A stretch of DNA of 64,000 nt from Candidatus Mailhella merdavium (GTDB taxonomy: Bacteria > Desulfobacterota > Desulfovibrionia > Desulfovibrionales > Desulfovibrionaceae), in contig DWXS01000031.1 in NCBI GenBank assembly GCA_019119045.1, positions 1 through 64,000 on the forward strand, given 5' to 3'. The notes under the pieces are model-generated. The model had not been told where the DNA came from and did not search any database. It worked only from the letters and a program-made list of their open reading frames with translations. Each line of letters starts with the position of its first letter. The first letter of the stretch is position 1. Positions 16,875 through 26,265 of the stretch are shown here, one piece after another. The position numbers and the translations under genes are program-made.

Positions 16875-18995
16875 ATGGCAGTCAACGTAGCGGCCCCGAA
16901 AATTGATTATACGCGCTTCGCCCGTCAGGGCGACATCATGCTGGGTGCGGGCGTCATCATCATTCTGATGGTCATGCTCATCCCCATGCCGACCTTCTTC
17001 CTCGACATCATGCTCTGTTTCAGCATCTCGCTTTCGCTGCTCATTCTGCTGACAAGCATGTTCATGACCTCGCCGCTTGAATTCTCCATCTTTCCTTCCC
17101 TGCTTCTGGTCACCACGCTGCTGCGTCTTGCGCTCAACGTGGCGTCCACCCGTCTGATTCTGCTCAACGGCGATCAGGGGCCGACGGCCGCGGGTGAAGT
17201 CATCCGCTCCTTTGCGGAGTTTGTCGTCGGCGGCAGTTATGTCGTCGGCGCGGTCATATTTCTGATTCTGTTCATTCTCAACAAGGTCGTCATCACGACC
17301 GGTACCACCCGCATAGCCGAAGTTGCCGCCCGATTCACCCTGGACGCCATGCCTGGCAAGCAGATGGCCATTGAAGCCGACCTCAACGCCGGTCTCATCG
17401 ATGAAGAGGAAGCAACGGCCCGGCGCAACAATCTGCGTCGGGAAGCGGACTTTTACGGAGCCATGGACGGCGCCGGAAAATTCGTACAGGGAGACGTGAA
17501 CGCCGGTCTGTTCATCACCTTCATCAACCTCATCGGCGGTATTCTCATCGGGGTGCTTCAGAAGGGCATGAGCTGGGATCAGGCTCTGACGACCTTTTCC
17601 CTGCTGACCATCGGTGACGGTCTGGTTTCCACCATTCCTTCCATCATCATATCCGTTGCCGCAGGCATGATCGTTTCCCGCGCAGCGGCAGAAGCCAAAA
17701 TGGGCGAAGAATTTCTGGCCCAGCTTTCCTACAACTCCCGCGTTCTGCGGATGGTGGCCGTGGTACTGTTCATCTTCGGTCTGGTACCCGGTCTGCCCCT
17801 GCTGCCCTTCTGGATCTTCGCGGCTCTCATGTTTGTGGTTTCCCGCGGTATGGCCGACAAGGAAAAGGTCACGGCGGCGGACGGCAAGGCCGCATCCGGT
17901 GCAAAGGCGGGAGCCAAGGCAGGAAAGAAGGAATCGGCAAGCGCCGATACGCCGGAAGAAGTGCAGAATCTTCTGCCTCTGGATACGCTGGAATTGGAAG
18001 TGGGATACGGGCTTATCCCGCTGGTGGACGAAGCTCAGAACGGCAACCTGCTCTCGCGCATACGCTCCATCAGAAGGCAGTTTGCTCTGGATATGGGCGT
18101 GGTGCTTCCGGCACTCCATCTCCGGGACAATCTCCAGCTCCGTCCCGGCCAGTATGCCCTCCTGATCAAGGGCAACCCCGTGGCCAGTGCGGAAATACTG
18201 GTGGATCACTTCCTGGCCATGGATCCCGGCAATGTGACCACCAAGATCGAAGGTATCGAAACACGCGAACCGGCCTTCAATCTCCCGGCGCTGTGGATTC
18301 CGGAATCCCGCTGCGAAAACGCGCAGGTGGCCGGATATACGGTGGTGGATCCCTCCACGGTCATCGCCACGCACCTCACGGAAGTATTCCGCCGTCATCT
18401 GGCCGATTTCCTCGGCAGACAGGAAGTGCAGGCTCTGCTCGACACGCTGGCGAAATCTTCGCCCAAGGCCGTGGAAGATCTGGTGCCCAACACTCTGCCG
18501 CTCGGTACCGTACAGAAGGTTCTGCAGAATCTTGTTCGGGAAAACGTCACCATCCGCGACATGCTCACCATCGTCGAAACGCTGGACGATTACGGCGCGG
18601 CCATCAAGAACCCCGATGTTCTCACCGAGTATGTTCGCGAAAAGCTTGCAAGAAGTATCGTCAAGCCGTACATGGATGCGGAGGGAACGCTTGCGATCGT
18701 CACTCTGGATCCCCAGGCTGACCGTACCATCCAGGAATCCCTGCGCCAGACGGACGGAGGTTCATACCTTTCTCTGAATCCCCTTTCGGCCCAGCATCTG
18801 GTGAACAATATCAATAAGGCTGTGGAAAACGCCGTGACAGCCAGCGGGCAACCTGTGGTTCTGACCTCTCCTGTGGTACGTCCTCATGTAGCTCAGTTGG
18901 TGGCGCGCTTCCTGCCCAACGTGCCTGTGATTTCGCAGGCGGAAATTCCCGCGGATGTCCGACTCCAGGCCGTGGGTAATGTAGGTATTGAATAA
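16875..18995 (+). CDS. flhA: Flagellar export apparatus protein FlhA
   Basis: Central gate of the flagellar type III export machine. 706 residues: an N-terminal membrane domain with about eight helices (from residue 20), the conserved FHIPEP-type cytoplasmic linker region (AEVAARFTLDAMPGKQMAIEADLNAG), a charged Ala/Lys/Gly-rich linker near residues 330-355, and the cytoplasmic domain that docks chaperone-substrate complexes. AAGGAG and GGAAG lie just upstream of the ATG. It heads a tight operon: its TAA overlaps the flhF ATG. A sigma-54-like promoter lies upstream. Confidence 0.96.
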   Translation: MAVNVAAPKIDYTRFARQGDIMLGAGVIIILMVMLIPMPTFFLDIMLCFSISLSLLILLTSMFMTSPLEFSIFPSLLLVTTLLRLALNVASTRLILLNGDQGPTAAGEVIRSFAEFVVGGSYVVGAVIFLILFILNKVVITTGTTRIAEVAARFTLDAMPGKQMAIEADLNAGLIDEEEATARRNNLRREADFYGAMDGAGKFVQGDVNAGLFITFINLIGGILIGVLQKGMSWDQALTTFSLLTIGDGLVSTIPSIIISVAAGMIVSRAAAEAKMGEEFLAQLSYNSRVLRMVAVVLFIFGLVPGLPLLPFWIFAALMFVVSRGMADKEKVTAADGKAASGAKAGAKAGKKESASADTPEEVQNLLPLDTLELEVGYGLIPLVDEAQNGNLLSRIRSIRRQFALDMGVVLPALHLRDNLQLRPGQYALLIKGNPVASAEILVDHFLAMDPGNVTTKIEGIETREPAFNLPALWIPESRCENAQVAGYTVVDPSTVIATHLTEVFRRHLADFLGRQEVQALLDTLAKSSPKAVEDLVPNTLPLGTVQKVLQNLVRENVTIRDMLTIVETLDDYGAAIKNPDVLTEYVREKLARSIVKPYMDAEGTLAIVTLDPQADRTIQESLRQTDGGSYLSLNPLSAQHLVNNINKAVENAVTASGQPVVLTSPVVRPHVAQLVARFLPNVPVISQAEIPADVRLQAVGNVGIE

Positions 18996-20104
18996 TGCAG
19001 GTTAAAACATTCACCGGCCCCAGCACGCAGGAAGTTCTGGCACGCATCAAGGCCGAACTCGGCCCCGACGCCATCATTCTTGCCAACCGGGAACTGAACG
19101 GAAACGGTCTGCGCCTGTTTGAAATAACGGCAGGGGTCGAACGTCCCGCAGGAAATTACGGGTATTCCGGTTCGGGCACGGATACGGTCACCCCTCCCGG
19201 CTGGGAAGAATGGCACAGAGAGTGGTCGCGCATCAAAGGCCATCTCTATGCGCTGATGCAGCCCTGTATTCCCTGGGACAGGCTCCCGCCCCGTCATCGT
19301 ATGGTGCTGGAATATCTTCAGCGCGAAGGGGTAGAGAACGACGTTGTTCTGGAACTGTACCGCGCATTGTCGGAAAGTGTGAGCGGCACCTCCATGCTGG
19401 CCGCTCTGGCCCACCTTGTGCCGGTACAAAGTTTTACGGAAGAACTCTGGCCTCAGAAAATTCACTTCGTGGCCGGTCCCTTCGGCGTGGGTAAAACAAG
19501 CGCGGCTCTGCGCCTCGGCCTTGCTCTGCGGCAGGCCAGACCGGATATTTCCGTAGCCTACCTCAATGCCGACTGCTCGCGCGGCAACGGCAGGCTCGTA
19601 CTGCGCCACTGGGCGGAACTTTCCGATTTCGGCTACTTTGAAACTCCCGATGCGGCAACCATGCTGGCCGGAATCAATGCCTGCCGGAATTATGACGTCA
19701 TCTTTGTGGATCTGCCCGGCCTCGGCCGCGACGAAAGCCTGCGTGACAGAATGTGCCTGATGGGCCTCTCTCCCTGGCTGGAAGGCGGGGAACATGCTCC
19801 CTCTCCCGCAGCTCTGCATCTTGTCATGTCTCCTCATTACGGAGATCAGCAGATTATTTCCTTTCTTCGACGCTATCAGACATCCCTGCCCGGCAGCATT
19901 ATCTGGAGCAAACTTGACGAAGCGCTGAGTTTCGGCACACTGGTCAATGTGGCCGTACGTTCGGGCCTTCCCATTTCAGCCGTATCCTTCGGCCCCGAAC
20001 TTCAGGCAAGCCTTCTTCCTGCGGAGGAAAGCATTATCTGGCGTCTGCTGCTCAAACGTCAACTTCCCGGCTCCTCCTCTGGAGGAACCGTGTCCCCCCT
20101 GTAG
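18995..20104 (+). CDS. flhF: Flagellar biosynthesis GTPase FlhF, divergent nucleotide site
   Basis: SRP-type GTPase that places the flagellum at the pole. N-terminal B domain MQVKTFTGPSTQEVLARIKAELGPDAIILANRE is typical; a helical region spans about 70-150. The P-loop is GPFGVGKTS (161-169). The G2 loop, normally DTYRIGA, reads NADCSRGNG; the G3 motif, normally DTAGR, reads DLPGLGRD; the specificity motif is SKLDE in place of TKLDE. The GTP site is therefore present but unusual, and hydrolysis may be altered. The order flhA-flhF-flhG supports the identity. Confidence 0.88.
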   Translation: MQVKTFTGPSTQEVLARIKAELGPDAIILANRELNGNGLRLFEITAGVERPAGNYGYSGSGTDTVTPPGWEEWHREWSRIKGHLYALMQPCIPWDRLPPRHRMVLEYLQREGVENDVVLELYRALSESVSGTSMLAALAHLVPVQSFTEELWPQKIHFVAGPFGVGKTSAALRLGLALRQARPDISVAYLNADCSRGNGRLVLRHWAELSDFGYFETPDAATMLAGINACRNYDVIFVDLPGLGRDESLRDRMCLMGLSPWLEGGEHAPSPAALHLVMSPHYGDQQIISFLRRYQTSLPGSIIWSKLDEALSFGTLVNVAVRSGLPISAVSFGPELQASLLPAEESIIWRLLLKRQLPGSSSGGTVSPL

Positions 20105-20114
20105 AGGATCGCAT

Positions 20115-20927
20115 ATGAACAACCTGCCTCTTGTCCTCTCCGTCACTTCCGGCAAGGGCGGCGTGGGCAAAACCAATCTGTCCGTCAACCTTTCGTGCCG
20201 CCTTGCCGCTGAAGGCAGGCGCGTCGTGCTGCTTGACGCGGATCTCGGGCTGGCCAACGTGGACGTACTCCTCGGGCTTACCCCTCCGCTGAACCTCTTT
20301 CATCTGTTTCATGAAGGCGCGTCGCTCTCCGACATTCTCTTCGACACGCCCTACGGTTTCCGTATTCTGCCCGCCTCCTCCGGTATGAGCGAGATGCTGA
20401 CCCTTTCCACCGGGCAGAAGCTGGAACTTCTGGAGGCAGTGGACGAGCTGGAAGATTCGCTGGATTTTCTTATTGTGGATACGGGCGCGGGGATTCATGA
20501 CAACGTGGTCTATTTCAACCTTGCCGCCCAGGAACGCATTGTCATACTGACTCCGGAACCTACCTCGCTGACCGATGCCTATGCCCTGATCAAGGTACTC
20601 AAGCTCCGGCACGGCGTGGAAAAATTCAGAGTTCTGGTCAATATGGCGCCGGACGAAAAAAACGCCAAAAACATGTTTGCCAGACTGCATGCCGCCTGCG
20701 ATCATTTTCTTGACGGCGTGAGCCTCGATTATATGGGCTTTATTCCCCGTGACACCATGGTACGCAAGGCGGTGGTCGCCCAGACACCTTTCACGGTGGC
20801 CAGCCCGGACTGCCCGGCCAGCAGGGCCATGACGCAAATCGCCTCCTCGGTGCAAAACTGGGAAGTCCCGGAGAATCTGGATGGCAACATCAAGTTTTTC
20901 TGGAAGAAACTGCTCTTCCGCTCCTGA
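20115..20927 (+). CDS. flhG: MinD-like ATPase FlhG/FleN
   Basis: Deviant-Walker ParA/MinD ATPase that limits flagellar number and counteracts FlhF. MNNLPLVLSVTSGKGGVGKTN contains the deviant Walker A (13-20), followed by VLLDADLGLANVDVLLGL and the Walker B stretch FLIVDTGAGIHDNVV. The start at 20115 has GAGGA upstream; an in-frame ATG 168 bp earlier lies inside flhF and encodes non-homologous sequence. 270 residues, a standard length. It overlaps fliA by 47 bp. Confidence 0.93.
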   Translation: MNNLPLVLSVTSGKGGVGKTNLSVNLSCRLAAEGRRVVLLDADLGLANVDVLLGLTPPLNLFHLFHEGASLSDILFDTPYGFRILPASSGMSEMLTLSTGQKLELLEAVDELEDSLDFLIVDTGAGIHDNVVYFNLAAQERIVILTPEPTSLTDAYALIKVLKLRHGVEKFRVLVNMAPDEKNAKNMFARLHAACDHFLDGVSLDYMGFIPRDTMVRKAVVAQTPFTVASPDCPASRAMTQIASSVQNWEVPENLDGNIKFFWKKLLFRS

Positions 20928-21741
20928 GCCGCGTGTGAATGACGTTCTGCCTCACAGCGCGGAAGCGCAATCCGTCGCGGACGACAGCCTGCTGGAAGCA
21001 TGGGAAAAGCTGGAATCCGGAAAGCTGCACTGGAGTGATTTTTCCCTTGCAGACAAGGAAAAGATCACCCGGCATTACGCGCCCAAAATACGGTTTCTGG
21101 CTTTGCGACTGAAAACAAAGCTGCCGCGAAACGTCGAGCTGTCCGAACTCATCAGCGCCGGAACGCTGGGCCTGCTGGAAGCTCTCGGCAAATTCCAGCC
21201 CCAGCTCGGCATACGCTTTGAAACCTATGCGGAAAACCGCATACGCGGAGCCATGCTCGACGAGCTGAGAAGACTGGACTGGTTCCCCCGCAGTCTGCGC
21301 CAGCGCGTGCGCAAACTGGATGAAGCCATGTGGCAGATCGAACATGAAAAAGGTCGTCCGCCCACCGTGGAGGAAATCCAGGAGCGTACCGGTCTGCCGG
21401 CAAGAGAAGTGCATCAGGGCATGGAAGCGTTGCAGAGTCAGCTCTGCGTTTCTCTGGATACCATCCAGGATTCTCTTGCGGGAGAAGAGGAAGGGGGCGG
21501 AGAGCCCTTCAAAGATACGGCGCATACCGAAATGGTGGAGCGGATCGCCTCGCTTATCGACGCATTGACACCAAGAGAGAAGCTGGTATTGTCCCTTTAT
21601 TATACGGATGAGCTGAACATGAGGGAAACAGCGGAAGTCATGGGCATTACCGAAGGCCGCGTTTCCCAGCTTCATTCGCAGGCTGTTACAAGACTGCGTC
21701 GCGAATTCCGCCAGCAATTCGGGGAAGACGCGCCGCTGTAA
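20881..21741 (+). CDS. fliA: Flagellar sigma factor FliA (sigma-28)
   Basis: RNA polymerase sigma factor for late flagellar and chemotaxis genes. Shows sigma region 2 (HYAPKIRFLALRLKTKLPRNVELSELISAGTLGLLEAL), the region 2.3-2.4 motif RFETYAENRIRGAMLDELRRLDWFPRSLR that is diagnostic of FliA, region 3, and region 4 (LTPREKLVLSLYYTDELNMRETAEVMGITEGRVSQLHSQA). The ATG at 20881 lies inside flhG and has GGAG eight bases upstream; a GTG at 20935 is an alternative that would drop a non-conserved leader. Confidence 0.94.
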   Translation: MATSSFSGRNCSSAPEPRVNDVLPHSAEAQSVADDSLLEAWEKLESGKLHWSDFSLADKEKITRHYAPKIRFLALRLKTKLPRNVELSELISAGTLGLLEALGKFQPQLGIRFETYAENRIRGAMLDELRRLDWFPRSLRQRVRKLDEAMWQIEHEKGRPPTVEEIQERTGLPAREVHQGMEALQSQLCVSLDTIQDSLAGEEEGGGEPFKDTAHTEMVERIASLIDALTPREKLVLSLYYTDELNMRETAEVMGITEGRVSQLHSQAVTRLRREFRQQFGEDAPL

Positions 21742-21839
21742 TCTGCTGCGGCAGAGTCATGCCTTTCAGAGCTAACGCCCGACATATATCGGATCATGGT
21801 GTTCCGGCATGTCGGAGGAACAAATACAGGGGTTTTGTC

Positions 21840-22220
21840 ATGGCTTATGATCCGAACATGCGCATTCTCGTCGTGGACGACTTCTCCACCATGCGGCGCA
21901 TCATAAAGAACATTCTCCGTCAGCTTGATCTGAACAACGTTGTTGAAGCGGATGACGGTACAACCGCATGGGAAGTCCTGAACAAGGATCATATCGACTT
22001 CATCATTTCCGACTGGAACATGCCGCAGATGACCGGCATCGAACTGCTGCGCAAGGTTCGCGCCAGCGAAGACTTCGGAAATCTGCCCTTCCTCATGGTG
22101 ACGGCGGAAGCCCAGCAGTCGAACATCATCGAAGCCGCTCAGGCAAGGGTTTCAAATTATATCGTCAAACCCTTCACAGCAGAAACTCTGAAGCAGAAAA
22201 TCGACAAAATTTTTGCATAA
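21840..22220 (+). CDS. cheY: Chemotaxis response regulator CheY
   Basis: Single-domain receiver of 126 residues that binds FliM and switches motor direction. Phosphorylation pocket: Asp13/Asp14, Asp58 in SDWNMP, Thr88 in MVTAEA and Lys110 in VKPFTAETL. MRILVVDDFSTMRRIIKNIL is the classic CheY N-terminus. Start at 21840 follows AGGGG; an in-frame ATG at 21759 adds a Cys/Arg-rich stretch and is rejected. It follows fliA and is closed by a terminator-like hairpin. Confidence 0.96.
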   Translation: MAYDPNMRILVVDDFSTMRRIIKNILRQLDLNNVVEADDGTTAWEVLNKDHIDFIISDWNMPQMTGIELLRKVRASEDFGNLPFLMVTAEAQQSNIIEAAQARVSNYIVKPFTAETLKQKIDKIFA

Positions 22221-22330
22221 CGGAAAGAGAGGCGATCATCGCCCGAGGATCGCCGAACTTCTGAAAACGACGCGGCAAACGTCCCGACCGGGCGAGGTCT
22301 GCATCGAAATTTTCATAAGTCTTTCACTAT

Positions 22331-22375
22331 CAACGCCTGCAGACAACCTTTCTTCCGCGGGCGTTGACGTTTTTC
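22331..22375 (+). terminator. Terminator-like hairpin between cheY and fliL
   Basis: CAACGCC and GGCGTTG flank a 22-nt loop and are followed by ACGTTTTT. The large loop makes it moderate in strength, so it may be a partial terminator inside the flagellar operon. Confidence 0.5.
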
Positions 22376-22412
22376 AGGAAGGGGGCCGCGAACAACGGCA
22401 ATCGAGGATGCA

Positions 22413-23102
22413 GTGTCGCAAACAGTAACCAATACAAGTGAGTCCGGCAAAATCATTCCCGACGAGGGCGCGCTGGGAAACGAATTCGAGCTGACCGCGA
22501 AAGACAAGGTTCAGCTGGATATCGACGACGCTCCCTTTCTGCTCGATCCGGATGAAGAGGAAAGCCCTCCTCCCGCGGTTGCTTCTGCCAATTCCCTGCT
22601 CAAGAAAGAAGCGCCGAAACAGGGAAAAAGCAAAAAGAAGCTGATTGTCGTCGTCAGTATTCTTATACTGGCGGTCATCGGTATTGCTGCGGCTGTCGGC
22701 TATTTTCTGCTGGAAAAGAAAACGCCGCCTCCCGTCGCGGCGGAAAATCCTCCTGTTGTCGTCGTCCCGGACGAACCCGCCCCTCCGCCTCTTCCGGCAG
22801 AATACAATCTCAAACTCGCGCCCTTCTGGGTGCCCGTAACCACTCCGGAAGGGGAAAACCGCTTTCTTGTGGCAACCTTTGTGCTGAACACAAAAGATGC
22901 TATTTTAAATACGGAAATGCAGGACAGGCTCGTCACGCTGCGCGACTCCATCTATTATTATCTGAGCAACAAGGATTATGCCTTTCTGCTCGATCCTGCC
23001 AATGCCGAAACCATCCGGGCAGAGCTGCTTGAAGCCATCAACCATTATCTGGTGCAGGGGGAATTGAAAAACCTCTACTTTGATCAATATCTTCTGCAGT
23101 AG
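22413..23102 (+). CDS. fliL: Flagellar basal body-associated protein FliL
   Basis: Bitopic protein that rings the stator units. 229 residues: cytoplasmic acidic N-terminus, membrane helix at about 77-100 (KLIVVVSILILAVIGIAAAVGYFLL), a Pro-rich spacer, then the periplasmic FliL domain ending LEAINHYLVQGELKNLYFDQYLLQ, which matches the family C-terminus. GTG start with GAGG upstream. The N-terminal cytoplasmic extension of about 75 residues is longer than in enteric FliL. Confidence 0.92.
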   Translation: MSQTVTNTSESGKIIPDEGALGNEFELTAKDKVQLDIDDAPFLLDPDEEESPPPAVASANSLLKKEAPKQGKSKKKLIVVVSILILAVIGIAAAVGYFLLEKKTPPPVAAENPPVVVVPDEPAPPPLPAEYNLKLAPFWVPVTTPEGENRFLVATFVLNTKDAILNTEMQDRLVTLRDSIYYYLSNKDYAFLLDPANAETIRAELLEAINHYLVQGELKNLYFDQYLLQ

Positions 23103-23131
23103 ACGCAAAAGCGCCGCACACGGGAGGCTGT

Positions 23132-23464
23132 ATGGATCCCACCATCATTCCCATTCTCAACGCCCAGCAGCAGGGAATATCTCCCTGGGTGAACGAAGTG
23201 AATGTTCTGCCGGAAATGGCACAGGCAAACGCCCAGAACCTTGCGCTTCAAATGCTTCGGCAGCAGAAGGAACAGGTGCAGGCGCCGGAGGAAAGCCGAC
23301 AGTCATCGCAGATTTCCGATAAGGAAAAGGGAAACGGAGGCGCAAGACAGGAGTTATCCCCGCGCAAACGCAAACCTCAGAATGAAGAGGCTGCGGAAGA
23401 CGCCGCTTCGCCCCGTCCCAGTGAAAATCCCCTGGTAGGAAATCTGCTGAACGTCTGCACATAA
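23132..23464 (+). CDS. Small hydrophilic protein in the flagellar cluster
   Basis: 110 residues, no signal peptide or membrane segment. Begins MDPTIIPILNAQQQGISPWVNEV; the middle is Gln/Ala-rich and helical and the C-terminal half is charged and probably disordered. GGGAGG lies just upstream of the ATG, and it sits 29 bp after fliL in the same orientation. Family not recognised; position suggests a flagellum- or chemotaxis-associated accessory protein. Confidence 0.7.
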   Translation: MDPTIIPILNAQQQGISPWVNEVNVLPEMAQANAQNLALQMLRQQKEQVQAPEESRQSSQISDKEKGNGGARQELSPRKRKPQNEEAAEDAASPRPSENPLVGNLLNVCT

Positions 23465-23530
23465 GGAATCTTCCGAAAGCAGCCAGCCTCGCACAACAAA
23501 ACACGCCGTCAACAATAAAGGAATCCGCAG

Positions 23531-24007
23531 ATGAATACGACAGCGCTTGTCGCCGTCACCCTTGCAGAACTTGCTCTCGTCTTCCTGGTACTGCTTTTTT
23601 TTGTCAGACTGCGCCGCTCTGAACAGATGCTTTCCACGCTGCAGGCCAATCAGGATGATTTGATGGATCGCATGCTGCGCAACGCCGAACTTGAACAGGA
23701 AATGGTGGCGAGTTTTGCCCAGCGTCAGCAGGAACTCACCCAACTGAACCGCGTCATGGAAGAGCGTATTGCCAGCCTGCGCAAGCTGCTTGAACAGGCG
23801 GAAGGCATTACCTGTTCGCCCCATTTTCTGCGGGAACTTATTCTGAACTGCCGCAGAAAGGGCCAGAGTATTGACGAAATCGTCCGTCGTACGGGCCTGG
23901 CCAGAGACGAAATCGAACTTATTCTGGCCAGAGAAACGGCGCAGACAACGGAAAATCCCAAAGCCGATACAGGGGCCTCCGTTCAAAAGCTGAACACAAC
24001 TGTCTGA
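23531..24007 (+). CDS. Membrane-anchored coiled-coil protein with DUF2802-like C-terminus
   Basis: 158 residues: one N-terminal membrane helix (about 4-25), a coiled coil over about 30-95, and a C-terminal helix-turn-helix-like stretch CRRKGQSIDEIVRRTGLARDEIELIL, which resembles DUF2802/DUF6115 proteins found beside chemotaxis and flagellar genes in other bacteria. AAGGA precedes the ATG. Last gene of the flagellar block. The resemblance is by eye only. Confidence 0.75.
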   Translation: MNTTALVAVTLAELALVFLVLLFFVRLRRSEQMLSTLQANQDDLMDRMLRNAELEQEMVASFAQRQQELTQLNRVMEERIASLRKLLEQAEGITCSPHFLRELILNCRRKGQSIDEIVRRTGLARDEIELILARETAQTTENPKADTGASVQKLNTTV

Positions 24008-24373
24008 TCCGCAATGCCGTCCCGAAAAAAGGAGAGCTGCAGCTCATGGTCGGTACGGCAACTCTTCGCCGAAAATTCACGCTCTCTGCCTCTGATCGCC
24101 TGACGTCATCCCGGAATCAGACCCCATCACACAGCAGCATCCGCAGAGTCAGGCAACGCCGGTAGAGTCTGTCCGCCCTTCCCCGAACGACGTTCGCGCA
24201 ACTCCTTCCTGCCTGTATGAAAACAGGCTGAACCGGAGCGGATTCTCGAAAAAAACGTATCTTCACTCATATCGCCAGGCGACAGGGAGATCCGGCTTGA
24301 CTTCCCCGCCGTGCCGTGCTTTTGAATAGAACTTCACCAATAAACCGCAACGCCCGGCGCACGGGAGGCTTTC
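24008..24373. other. Intergenic region, no gene seen
   Basis: About 365 bp between the flagellar block and the outer-membrane protein gene. No terminator with a clear T-run and no convincing promoter recognised. Confidence 0.4.
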
Positions 24374-25021
24374 ATGAACAAATTTTCTATACTTGCCGGA
24401 CTGCGGCGTTGTGCAGTCACTCTGGCGCTCGTATTCACGGCTTCCGCCCTTTTTACCGCTCCCGCCAACGCCGGAGCGGAAGGCCTGTACTTTGCCGGAA
24501 AACTCGGCCTCAATTTCCAGTCTCTGGATAACGCAAACCGCGGACTTTCCGGCGAGAAAGATCAGACCATCGGCATCGGAGCAGCAATGGGCTATGACTT
24601 CTATCCCCTTGCCGCCATGCCCGTGCGTGTGGAACTCGAACTGATGTACCAGACGGAAGCAAAGTACACCAACGCCGGCACGACCCTCAAGGACAGCATC
24701 AGCACCGTGTTCGTAAACGGATTTTACGATTTCCATACCGGCACGATCTTCACTCCGTATGTTGGACTTGGGATAGGTACGGCCTGGGTGGATTCCGAAG
24801 GCAGCGTCAACGGCTACGGAACCGGAACCAATACGGAATCAAACTTTGCCTGGAATATCGGCGCAGGGCTGGGCATCGAACTGGATTACAATCTGTCGTT
24901 TGACATCAACTACCGCTATGCCGGTTTCGGCACGGCCCGCACCGGTTCTTCAGCACTCGGAGTTGCAGACGGTTCGCTGCGTACCCATCAGGTTCTTGCC
25001 GGTCTGCGTTATACCTTCTAA
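24374..25021 (+). CDS. OmpA/OmpW-like outer-membrane beta-barrel protein
   Basis: 215 residues with a Sec signal peptide (cleavage likely after PANAG near residue 33) and alternating amphipathic strands typical of an eight-stranded barrel: LYFAGKLGLNFQSLD, FTPYVGLGIGTAWV, NFAWNIGAGLGIELDYNLSFDINYRYAGFG. It ends HQVLAGLRYTF, with the terminal Phe recognised by the Bam complex. GGGAGG precedes the ATG and a strong terminator follows. Function unknown; surface adhesion or structural role is possible. Confidence 0.85.
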   Translation: MNKFSILAGLRRCAVTLALVFTASALFTAPANAGAEGLYFAGKLGLNFQSLDNANRGLSGEKDQTIGIGAAMGYDFYPLAAMPVRVELELMYQTEAKYTNAGTTLKDSISTVFVNGFYDFHTGTIFTPYVGLGIGTAWVDSEGSVNGYGTGTNTESNFAWNIGAGLGIELDYNLSFDINYRYAGFGTARTGSSALGVADGSLRTHQVLAGLRYTF

Positions 25022-25043
25022 ATACTCCCGGATATGATGCACA

Positions 25044-25068
25044 AGCCCCCGGCAACGGGGGCTTTTTT
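25044..25068 (+). terminator. Rho-independent terminator of the barrel protein gene
   Basis: AGCCCCCG, GCAA loop, CGGGGGCT, then a T-run. Confidence 0.93.
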
Positions 25069-25094
25069 ATGTCTTTTTCTCAAAAGCGGACAAA

Positions 25095-25120
25095 GCCCCG
25101 GCTCTCTGGAGAGCCGGGGC
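25095..25120. repeat. Perfect 12-bp inverted repeat in an intergenic region
   Basis: GCCCCGGCTCTC and its reverse complement are separated by two bases. No T-run follows on the + strand, and no leftward gene ends here. It lies in a 458-bp gap (25022-25479) in which I see no gene. Confidence 0.6.
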
Positions 25121-25479
25121 GAAAAAGGATACATCCGCTTATGGTTCTCCGTCGCGCAGAGCAAATCCCTCCCCTGACCCTACATCGAAAAACAGAGTGA
25201 TATTTCCAGGTCGAAAAATCAGCATAGCGTCGAACTTGCCGTATGAAGCGAAGATACTACGCAACAATCTACATTCCGTGCGCTTATGAATACCCTCTGC
25301 GGGATTGACCTTTAGCGCGTTTCATTGGATAGTCGGTCTTTACACGTTAATCATCGCGTACCGACACGACGGACGACTATGTTCTCCCGGCCGGAATCGG
25401 AGCAAAACACGCGATAGTTCACGAGCGCTTCGGTGCGACAGTAGCCGCAAGCGCTCTCACCTGTTCTGGAGCAGGACTC

Positions 25480-26241
25480 ATGAAAACATTTCGCAATCTG
25501 ACCTATGCGCTGGTCACCCTGTGTGTGCTTTCGCTCGGGATCATTGTGCTGTTTACCGATGTCGGTATCGATCACCCCATTATCATGTATGTCAACAGCG
25601 CAGTCTTCGCCGTGGCGCTTGTTGCGCTGTGTGCATCCGTCATCATGTATTTCCATTCGAAATCGCTTGACATCACACGGCTCAAACGTCGCGGAACCCG
25701 GGCTTACGGCGAGCTTCTCCAGCACAAAATGAGGCTTATCGACGCCATGGACGGCGATAAGCCTGTGGCCGACTGGGACAGCTTCCTGTATAACGAGGAA
25801 TCTTTCCCCCGAATCAGAAAATTTCTGTATGAAGAATATTTTCTGCTGCTTTCCTTTGACGCCTTCTTTCCGCACAGCGCGGGGGCAAACGTAGTGAACA
25901 AGTTTTACGACCTGCACAAGGAACTGGAAAACTTCATTCGTTCTCTGCGTTATGACAAAATCGAATACGGCAAGTTCCGTCGTGCCTACACCAAAGTTTG
26001 CGGGCAGGAGCTTGCTTCCGACACTCCGGATGAAGATTTTTCCCGTCCCGAGCTGAAGGAAGCCTATGACGCGCTTCTGCTCGCCAATGAAACGGAACTT
26101 TTCAACGTGGATCATCTGTTGCAGACTCTGGATGCAAATCTGACGGAACTCGACAAATATTTCTCCGACGGTGTGGCCTGGAGTACGTCAAAACCCAGCT
26201 TCGACGCCGAGTTCCATCTCTGGATGGGAGCCAAGGAATAA
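25480..26241 (+). CDS. Membrane protein of unknown function
   Basis: 253 residues with two N-terminal membrane helices (about 7-26 and 36-58) forming a hairpin, then a 190-residue cytoplasmic, mainly helical region rich in Asp, Glu, Leu and Tyr (for example YEEYFLLLSFDAFFPHSAGANVVNKFYDLHKELENFI). The shape resembles coiled-coil membrane sensors or structural proteins, but I recognise no domain. AGGA lies close to the ATG. It is a single gene closed by a terminator. Confidence 0.8.
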   Translation: MKTFRNLTYALVTLCVLSLGIIVLFTDVGIDHPIIMYVNSAVFAVALVALCASVIMYFHSKSLDITRLKRRGTRAYGELLQHKMRLIDAMDGDKPVADWDSFLYNEESFPRIRKFLYEEYFLLLSFDAFFPHSAGANVVNKFYDLHKELENFIRSLRYDKIEYGKFRRAYTKVCGQELASDTPDEDFSRPELKEAYDALLLANETELFNVDHLLQTLDANLTELDKYFSDGVAWSTSKPSFDAEFHLWMGAKE

Positions 26242-26265
26242 GCTTCCGGCAGAACCGGATTTCCC

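Noticed and set aside
16680..18398. 572-codon minus-strand frame opposite flhA
   Set aside because: The product is a His/Gly/Asp-rich artefact; flhA is conserved on the + strand.
18870..18915. GTAGCTCAGTTGGTGGCGCG, which looks like a tRNA D-arm
   Set aside because: It lies inside flhA in frame, and no matching acceptor stem, anticodon arm or T-loop surrounds it.
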